Source: CAZHNW01 sp942491575 (lineage in GTDB: Bacteria; Spirochaetota; UBA4802; UBA5550). Taken from it: 64,000 nucleotides of DNA. Positions 58,233-64,000 of the stretch are shown here, in pieces (the first letter of the stretch is position 1; each line of letters starts with the position of its first letter). Both the position numbers and the translations under genes were made by a program. The notes under the pieces were generated by a model. That model made no database searches, was not told where the DNA came from, and saw nothing but the letters and a program-made list of their open reading frames with translations. The stretch covers positions 1 through 64,000 of the forward strand of contig CALOBT010000031.1 of assembly GCA_942491575.1 (NCBI GenBank), written 5' to 3'.

Positions 58233-60107
58233 ATGGCCTGGGAATCAAAAACGAAAATAGCCGGAATACCTCTTGTCGCCTTCGGTTTCGCCCCTGTGGG
58301 AATAATCGCCATCGGTTTCTCCGGGGCGGGAGTTATAGTTATCGCACAATTTGGCGTCGGTGTCTTTACCCTCTGTCAGTTCAGTTTTGCCATTTTCGGC
58401 CTGATGCAGATAGGCGCCGGGGTTTTTGTTATGGGACAGCTCGTAGCAGGTATCATTCTCGCCGTTGGACAGGCAGCCCTCGGATTTATTGCCCTCGGTT
58501 TTGATGATTATGCTGGCTACTACAGTGCAAAGGTTGGCTCCTCTCTCTTGAAAAGCCTTGAGAATATCGCCCACACTGCACTGGAGGATCCGAAACCACT
58601 GGCCATCTGGATAGCCTGCTGGGGTCTCCTCATTACCTTTATCGTTACTCAATGGAAAAAATTCAGAAGGGGAGTCAGACTCGTCGATTTTTTCAGGAGC
58701 CGTCTGAAACACAGTAACTACAGGGTGCGCATCCAGGCCCTTAATGCGGTTGTTGATTTCGATGAGCTGAAAAAAATTGCCCTCAATGATAAAAACCAGA
58801 AGGTACGGGCTGCGGCGGTTCACCGAATTCGCGACGAAGCCTTTTTACTGAATATAGTACTGAATGATCCGAAAGAGAATGTGAAGGTTTCTGCAGTAAA
58901 GAGGCTTTCCAATCAGAAGTACCTTCTGCAGATAGTAAAGGAAAGTACTGTTTCCACCGTAAGGGGAGCCGCCTTAAAGCGGATAAAAGATCAGTCCATG
59001 CTTCTGGAGGTCGCCCTTTCTGACTTCCCGCAGAATTTACGCAGTTCCGCCGCAATGAAAATCAATGATGAGTCGAGTTTGAAGGAAGTGGTCTTCAGTG
59101 ACACTTTAAATAAGGTGAAACATGCTGCTATTGATAGGATTCGCAGCCAGAAGCTGCTGAAGGAAATAATACAGAGCAATCTTTCCCAGGCCACAAGGGT
59201 GCATGCCTTCTCACGGATAACAGATATCGGCATTATCGTTGAAATCTACAGGGAGTGGCCTGATCCGGGACCTCCACTGAAGGCAATGAAGGCGGTAAAA
59301 CATCTGAAGAACCCGGATTGGCTGAAATCCCTTGTCACGGAATCGAAATCGATGGCAGTGCGCATCTATTTTATTCCATACATTGAAGATCCTGATGTCC
59401 TGCAGTATATCCTGGATAATGATCCCCATGATGAAGTAAAAAAGAGGGCGAAAAAATATCTCAAATTTTTTAAATCCTGCTATACCAGGATGCAGATCAA
59501 AGTGGACTGTCCCGGCTGCAGCCAGCCCGTATTCATCAATGGCCCATATGGTAAGGTTTCCTGTGCCTACTGCGGTGCCGAAAGCCCGGTGTCTGAATTA
59601 TTTTTCAGGCAGATGCTGCAGATGTCCTTCCAGAAGGGGGGAGTTCTACCCTATCTTGCGGATTTTGTGGACATCGATTTTGCCGGAGGAGAGGAGGAGC
59701 CAAAATGCGTTAACTGTACAAAAAAACTTCCCATTACCGACGGAAGCGTCAGTCGCGATCATACCATCAGCTGTATCCGCTGTTCAACGGAACACCGTTT
59801 CATGCCGGCCCCGCCATGGATGAAGGGGATAAAGGGATTTCGAAATGGTAAGCAGGTCTCCGGAGAACCGGAACAGGTTATCTATATTCATGATGAAGAG
59901 AGTGAACTGAATAAAAATATGAAGCCGGTAGCAATATCCTGTGTCAGCTGCGGCAGTACTCTCTCAATAAATGTAGAAACACCGCGGAATACTACCTGCC
60001 CCTACTGTAAAACTACACAGTATCTTCCCGACCCACTCTGGCGAAGCCTTCATCCTGTTCCAGGCCGGCGCAGCTGGTATGTCAGGTGGGCTCCCCTGAA
60101 GAAATAA
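58233..60107 (+). CDS. Membrane protein with helical repeats and three zinc ribbons
   Basis: Three parts are visible. Residues 1-135 are hydrophobic with a Gly-rich repeating pattern (IPLVAFGFAPVGIIAIGF, VGVFTLCQFSFAIFGLMQIGAG) and a last membrane helix. A run of about nine 22-residue helical repeats follows, each with VR-AA-RI and L-IV-L patterns, like HEAT or leucine-rich-variant repeats. The C-terminus has three Cys4 zinc ribbons: CPGC ... CAYC, CVNC ... CIRC and CVSC ... CPYC. No catalytic site is seen; a scaffold role is likely. The frame begins upstream with TTG at 58161, but the ATG at 58233 (MAWESKTK) is preferred because the first conserved hydrophobic unit starts there. Confidence 0.75.
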   Translation: MAWESKTKIAGIPLVAFGFAPVGIIAIGFSGAGVIVIAQFGVGVFTLCQFSFAIFGLMQIGAGVFVMGQLVAGIILAVGQAALGFIALGFDDYAGYYSAKVGSSLLKSLENIAHTALEDPKPLAIWIACWGLLITFIVTQWKKFRRGVRLVDFFRSRLKHSNYRVRIQALNAVVDFDELKKIALNDKNQKVRAAAVHRIRDEAFLLNIVLNDPKENVKVSAVKRLSNQKYLLQIVKESTVSTVRGAALKRIKDQSMLLEVALSDFPQNLRSSAAMKINDESSLKEVVFSDTLNKVKHAAIDRIRSQKLLKEIIQSNLSQATRVHAFSRITDIGIIVEIYREWPDPGPPLKAMKAVKHLKNPDWLKSLVTESKSMAVRIYFIPYIEDPDVLQYILDNDPHDEVKKRAKKYLKFFKSCYTRMQIKVDCPGCSQPVFINGPYGKVSCAYCGAESPVSELFFRQMLQMSFQKGGVLPYLADFVDIDFAGGEEEPKCVNCTKKLPITDGSVSRDHTISCIRCSTEHRFMPAPPWMKGIKGFRNGKQVSGEPEQVIYIHDEESELNKNMKPVAISCVSCGSTLSINVETPRNTTCPYCKTTQYLPDPLWRSLHPVPGRRSWYVRWAPLKK

Positions 60108-60162
60108 AAATTTATAGACAGTTATTTTGCTTCTCGCTAGTGTATCAAAAAGGGAGCAGACA

Positions 60163-61365
60163 ATGGCATTTGGATACAACATAGATCAGCGGAAAATAAA
60201 TAAGCGGAATTTTATCATAGACCTTTTCAGGCAGCATCACCTCCTGTCAAAGGCGCAGGCAAAGAATCTTTCAGGCTATTCCATGGATACCATCCTCTCC
60301 ATTTTCACATCCCTCCTGGATGATGGCCTAATCGAGGAAGCTGACGGACAGCAGAAACCGAAGGGACGCAGGGCCACCTTCTATAAACTGAAGTCCCGGG
60401 AAGTCCTTTACCTGGGGATAACCTATAACCAGCGGGGAATTTTTTCATCAGTAGTCAGCTTTTCCGATGAGATCGTTGCTACCCATGCGACTAAGCTTGA
60501 AATGGGAATAGATGAGTCTTTCTTTACAAAAAGTTTACTCAGGCACCTGGATGAGGTCTTTGATAAACTGGGAGATGAGAAGGAAAAGGTAGTCGCAATA
60601 GGCTGTTCCATCCCCGGGGGCAGGGATTCTGAGTCTGGTCTACTTCTCAGGTATACATTCATGCCCTTTACTGAAGCGGTGGATTTTCGAAATCTCATCA
60701 GAGAAGCCTGTCCCGGTATGAATATCGAGATTGAGCAGAATGCCGAGAGTATGGCCTCATATTTTCTTCACGACTCTGAGCTGATGGAGAGATATCAGCG
60801 GATACTTATTATTTCATCTCATGCCGGTACAGTGAGTGGTCTTATTTTCGATGGACGTGTTGTTGCAGGTAACGGTGAATTCGGACACATCAGGGTATCC
60901 GATGATCCTGCAGCATGTGTCTGTGGACGAAGGGGGTGCCTCGACTGCTATTTTTCCCTGCAGTCCTTCAGTGAATTGCTTTACAGCCGGGGCCTGGCCG
61001 ATCGGTCAGCCGTGAAGGAGGGAACTGCTGATATCTCAATACTGGCAGACCTCTATGCAAAGGGTGAAAATGACATTGTGGCGGAGCTGGACCGGCGCCT
61101 TGCCTTTTTTTGCAGCGCCATGCTTGATGTTATCAACATAACTGTTCCTCTCCTTGTGATTCTCTCCGGAGAGATTCTGGGCACCTATGGAGACGTGGAG
61201 CAAAAGATCCGGGAAATCGTAGCAGAGCGGTTTCCGGATTCAGGATTTGTCAAGCATTATGAAAATACGGAACTTCTCTTCAGCAGTCTCGGCCCGGAAA
61301 TGGCGGCACAGGGAATATGCTACCGGATGATTCGTGATGAATGGGAATATATTGGGGAGAAGTAA
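60163..61365 (+). CDS. ROK-family transcriptional regulator
   Basis: An N-terminal winged helix (NKRNFIIDLFRQHHLLSKAQ, AKNLSGYSMDTILSIFTSLL) is fused to a ROK sugar-kinase-like domain with IGCSIPGG, IEQNAESMA, GNGEFGHIRV and the zinc motif CVCGRRGCLDCY. The AGT/DG phosphate-binding loop is present as SHAGTVSGLIFDG, but the protein has the regulator length of 400 residues. ROK regulators respond to sugars or sugar phosphates. It is the only sugar-type repressor in the window and a candidate for the ATCGTTTTCGAT operators of the sulfoquinovose-like operons, although 9 kb away. AGGGAG precedes the ATG at 60163. Confidence 0.9.
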   Translation: MAFGYNIDQRKINKRNFIIDLFRQHHLLSKAQAKNLSGYSMDTILSIFTSLLDDGLIEEADGQQKPKGRRATFYKLKSREVLYLGITYNQRGIFSSVVSFSDEIVATHATKLEMGIDESFFTKSLLRHLDEVFDKLGDEKEKVVAIGCSIPGGRDSESGLLLRYTFMPFTEAVDFRNLIREACPGMNIEIEQNAESMASYFLHDSELMERYQRILIISSHAGTVSGLIFDGRVVAGNGEFGHIRVSDDPAACVCGRRGCLDCYFSLQSFSELLYSRGLADRSAVKEGTADISILADLYAKGENDIVAELDRRLAFFCSAMLDVINITVPLLVILSGEILGTYGDVEQKIREIVAERFPDSGFVKHYENTELLFSSLGPEMAAQGICYRMIRDEWEYIGEK

Positions 61366-61377
61366 AGGGTTTACCTT

Positions 61378-63693
61378 TTAATCCCGGCTTTTAATTACAG
61401 ATTCAATTGCTTTTGTCAGCTTTTCCATATTAAAGGGTTTTTGTAAAAATTGTTTTGCGCCCTTTTCAAGCATTCTTTTTACCCTTTCATCCTGGCTGAA
61501 TCCTGAAATTACCAGAACCTTTATATCTTTATTTATCTCTTTTAACTCATTATAGGTTTCATCGCCGGATTTTCTAGGCATAACAACATCAAGAATTACC
61601 GCATCAATTTCATCCTTTTTTTCCCTGTAGAGCCTGACTCCTTCGTCGCCATGAGATGCAGTGATAACTGTATACCCGCATTCAATAAGCATTCCGGCGG
61701 CTATATCTCTCATTATTTCCTCATCATCGATTACTAATATCAGGCCTTCACCAGGGTGAATATTTTCTTTGTTGCCTGTATCAATTATTAAGTCTTCTGT
61801 GTACAATACCGGGAGGTATATATTGAAAGTCGACCCTATGCCACTTTGAGAATAAACATCAATAAAACCATTGTGCTGTTTTATAATATTATAAGTCATA
61901 GCCAGTCCGAGGCCTGTTCCATGTTCTTTTTCTTTAGTAGTAAAAAATGGATCAAATATTTTTTCAATTGTTTCCTGAATCATCCCAACTCCGTTATCCC
62001 TGATTGATAACACCCAGTAGTCAATTTTTTTTGCCTCGGGATGAATGATGCAGAAATGTTTGTCTGCATCTATTTTGTCGATTGATATATCTATTTCCCC
62101 CCCCCTGTGTTCATTGTCACCGCGCATTATTGTTAAGGCATGTGAAGCATTTATGCAGAGGTTTAGAATAACCTGTTCAATCTGTGTTTCATCAGCACTT
62201 GTCACGGCAGGTTTTTCGTAATATTCGGAGTTTATTTCGATACTTTTATCAAATGTGTTTCTGCAAATTTTCAATACATTTTCCAGGGCTGAATTAAGAT
62301 CAATGGGAATGAATTTAAAGTCTCTTTTTTGTGAAAGAGTTAATAGCTGTTGTACCAAATCTGTTGCCCTGCAGCTTGATTCTTCGATAGTATGTATATA
62401 ATTAATAAGTTGTTCCGGTTCAATCGTCCTGTGTTTATCAATTTTAAATTTAATTAAAGAAATAATACCGAATATCCCACCAAGTACATTATTGAAATCA
62501 TGAGCCAATCCGCCGGCCAGGGTGCCGATTGTTTCCATCTTCTGGCTTTGACGCAGCTGTTCATCGATTTTAGCCAGTTCAGTAACATCATCGAATCTTA
62601 CTACAACACCTGATATGTCATTGAAAGCCAGGGGATAAATTGAAATATTGTGATACCTGTTGTTGATTAACTCTTCATTATGGAGTTCTATTGGTTTATC
62701 GCTGATTCTTACAGAATGATAGTGATCCTTGTACTTGAGGAAAAATGGTGCGACATCCCATATGCTTTTCCCGATCGCCCCTTCGGAAAGAATAGGTGCC
62801 TGTTCCCCCGCGGATTTACTCAAGTGGGTGACATTGCCTTCATTGTCTGTTGCAATGATTGCGGAGGGCATTGATTCAATAATACTGGAGAGATAGTGGT
62901 TTAACTGTTCGATAGTGGTATGCTGTGAATGGATTTTTTCTGACAGCATGTTATATGCATTGATTACGGGGAGTATCTCGTCATTATTGGTATATTGAAT
63001 TGCCATATAATTTTGTTCATCTGCGGAAAATTTAAATTTATCTTTCAGGAATTCCAGTTTTGTGATTAATTTTTTTCTGAAGCTAAAGGACATGAAAATA
63101 AGTGAAAAAATTATAACGACCAGAATAAGCAGGAGTATAGAATTGAAATTTACACTGCGATTAAGGATTAACATATTAAATTCTGTTTCCTTAATAAGAT
63201 TACTTTTGATTTTATGAAGTAACTCTTTGCCTATAAAATAGGTCTCATTAATTTTTTTTAAGGTTTCATAGGTTTGAAGATTGGATTGGTTCCCTTTGAA
63301 ATATAATTCATTATTTTTTAAAAGCCTGTCATGAAAGATTTCGACCTTTTTAATTCTATGGGGGCCAAGGTGATTTTTATCTTCATCTGCGAGACTATCT
63401 ATGATTTTTTTGTTAGCCTGGAGTTTAGAAAAAATAGTATTGTTTGATGGTATATTGCCCTGGAGATAAAAATGAAGTGATATTTCGGATTCAAGAAGAT
63501 TTTCATACAGGGTTTCAACGGTATTCTGATTGTTTACAATGTTGACACTCTTGTTCAGAATGGCTGAGGATTGGAAATATGAAAAAAGCTGAATAATTAA
63601 GTATAGAGTCAAAAGTATAACAATTAATGTCGTGAGAATGAGATTGGACCGAATTATACTTTCGGGTAAATATTTTTTTAAAAGACTTTTCAT
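61378..63693 (-). CDS. Hybrid sensor histidine kinase with C-terminal receiver
   Basis: Two membrane helices (about 18-40 and 180-205) enclose a helical periplasmic sensor of about 140 residues. A PAS domain (about 270-380, IIATDNEGNVTHLSKSAGEQ) is followed by HisKA with the phospho-accepting His in GGLAHDFNNVLGGI, HATPase with SIRDNGVGM and KEHGTGLGLAMTYNI, and a receiver domain with phospho-Asp in AVILDVVMPRKSGDE. The LAHDFNN type is that of NtrB-like kinases. The ATG at 63693 is chosen; a TTG lies at 63699. It follows a substrate-binding protein gene with eight bases between, so the binding protein may supply its signal. Confidence 0.92.
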   Translation of the reverse strand: MKSLLKKYLPESIIRSNLILTTLIVILLTLYLIIQLFSYFQSSAILNKSVNIVNNQNTVETLYENLLESEISLHFYLQGNIPSNNTIFSKLQANKKIIDSLADEDKNHLGPHRIKKVEIFHDRLLKNNELYFKGNQSNLQTYETLKKINETYFIGKELLHKIKSNLIKETEFNMLILNRSVNFNSILLLILVVIIFSLIFMSFSFRKKLITKLEFLKDKFKFSADEQNYMAIQYTNNDEILPVINAYNMLSEKIHSQHTTIEQLNHYLSSIIESMPSAIIATDNEGNVTHLSKSAGEQAPILSEGAIGKSIWDVAPFFLKYKDHYHSVRISDKPIELHNEELINNRYHNISIYPLAFNDISGVVVRFDDVTELAKIDEQLRQSQKMETIGTLAGGLAHDFNNVLGGIFGIISLIKFKIDKHRTIEPEQLINYIHTIEESSCRATDLVQQLLTLSQKRDFKFIPIDLNSALENVLKICRNTFDKSIEINSEYYEKPAVTSADETQIEQVILNLCINASHALTIMRGDNEHRGGEIDISIDKIDADKHFCIIHPEAKKIDYWVLSIRDNGVGMIQETIEKIFDPFFTTKEKEHGTGLGLAMTYNIIKQHNGFIDVYSQSGIGSTFNIYLPVLYTEDLIIDTGNKENIHPGEGLILVIDDEEIMRDIAAGMLIECGYTVITASHGDEGVRLYREKKDEIDAVILDVVMPRKSGDETYNELKEINKDIKVLVISGFSQDERVKRMLEKGAKQFLQKPFNMEKLTKAIESVIKSRD

Positions 63694-63701
63694 AGGCAAG
63701 G

Positions 63702-64000
63702 CTACTCTATGAATTCATTGGTATAGAGGTTATGCACATCACTATCTTTTTTAATTATTTTGTATTGTTTGTATATACGCTCGATTTTACTCATCATTTT
63801 TTTGTCATGAATTCCAATTTTGTATTCTTTCGAACTTATTAATTTAATGATTTCTGCTATCTGTTTTTCTTGATGATTTTGTTCGAGAATTTTTTTCTCA
63901 TCATATTTCATTACAATTGAAACAGTTTCATCAGGATGATTTACTGCATATTCCCAACCCTTGATGCTGGCACGAATCATTTTATGACAAATATCCCTGT
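63702..64000 (-). CDS. C-terminal end of an NMT1/SsuA-type periplasmic binding protein (cut by window edge)
   Basis: The frame is open to the window end, with in-frame codons upstream of the first ATG at 63980, so only the last 99 residues are seen. MIRASIKGWEYAVNHPDETVSIVMKYD is characteristic of the C-terminal lobe of NMT1/THI5/SsuA-like binding proteins (helix with RAxxKGWxYA and HPDE). These bind thiamine precursors, sulfonates, nitrate or similar ligands for ABC transporters. Here the next gene is a histidine kinase and no permease, so it is probably the sensory ligand-binding partner of that kinase. Confidence 0.8.
   Translation of the reverse strand, partial: RDICHKMIRASIKGWEYAVNHPDETVSIVMKYDEKKILEQNHQEKQIAEIIKLISSKEYKIGIHDKKMMSKIERIYKQYKIIKKDSDVHNLYTNEFIE

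Noticed and set aside
1..64000. tRNA, rRNA, riboswitch or prophage genes
   Set aside because: No cloverleaf with a matching TTC-loop, no rRNA core sequence and no integrase or phage structural genes were recognised by eye; a tRNAscan or Rfam search would be decisive.

Overview
The window reads as a chromosome segment of a Gram-negative, probably anaerobic or facultatively anaerobic bacterium of moderate GC content (estimated by eye). Outer-membrane barrels, lipoproteins, Tat substrates, multihaem cytochrome c, a tungsten-type aldehyde oxidoreductase and a 2-hydroxyacyl-CoA dehydratase pair support this. Membrane-bound AraC regulators, a PilZ/DUF1577-like protein and the style of the hypothetical proteins make a spirochaete (Spirochaetota) my best guess, but no rRNA or marker gene is present to prove it.

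Layout. (1) 1-6.1 kb: a truncated unknown protein, a reduced DnaJ-like protein, a PIN-PhoH ATPase, a MarR regulator under a 50-bp palindrome with a metallo-beta-lactamase-fold partner, MarC, and a REP-associated Y1 transposase (RAYT). About 25 copies of a short GGGGTCAGAGCC-type palindromic repeat lie in the window, mostly around this transposase and some inside genes. (2) 6.7-12.0 kb, minus strand: a periplasmic rhodanese, a 53-residue lipoprotein, a porin and a double-rhodanese lipoprotein, followed upstream by a Cys-rich TetR regulator and MobB. (3) 12.2-19.6 kb, plus strand: a triple-rhodanese lipoprotein, a PsrA/PhsA-like molybdoenzyme, a four-cluster ferredoxin, a YeeE/YedE sulfur transporter split in two, a membrane rhodanese-like protein and a cytochrome b. 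Both arms carry the same 18-bp operator (AGAATGAATATTCATTCT type) placed between -35 and -10, so one TetR probably controls an inorganic-sulfur respiration locus. Four of its proteins end in Gly-Cys.

(4) 19.7-23.3 kb: a Rieske protein, cytochrome b and a roughly 12-haem cytochrome c (a bc-like quinol module), plus a small Cys-rich exported protein. (5) 23.5-30.1 kb: a PilZ-like protein, a barrel protein, a lipoprotein and a large hybrid histidine kinase.

(6) 30.2-51.8 kb holds what I consider the main find: two minus-strand operons that look like a sulfoquinovose (plant sulfolipid sugar) pathway of the transketolase type. One encodes a TSUP permease, an RpiB-like isomerase, split transketolase N and C subunits, a DASS transporter and an aldehyde:ferredoxin oxidoreductase. 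The other encodes a GH31 sulfoquinovosidase-like enzyme and an L-fucose-isomerase-like enzyme. Both operons start from promoters with ATCGTTTTCGAT between -35 and -10. Sulfoquinovose would give sulfoacetaldehyde, apparently oxidised by the tungsten enzyme instead of a NAD-linked dehydrogenase.

(7) Between these operons (37.1-48.3 kb) lies a second catabolic block: a GMC oxidoreductase, two 2-hydroxyacyl-CoA dehydratase subunits, an SCP-x-like thiolase, an acyl-CoA synthetase, a membrane AraC regulator, a dihydroorotate-dehydrogenase-like enzyme and a START-domain protein. Its substrate is unknown but probably hydrophobic. (8) 52-64 kb: a lipoprotein, a Tat-exported arylsulfatase, a FadL-like porin, an SRPBCC protein, a second membrane AraC, a zinc-ribbon/helical-repeat membrane protein, a ROK regulator (a candidate for the sulfoquinovose operator), a hybrid histidine kinase and the end of an NMT1-type binding protein cut by the window edge. 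No tRNA, rRNA or CRISPR array was seen.
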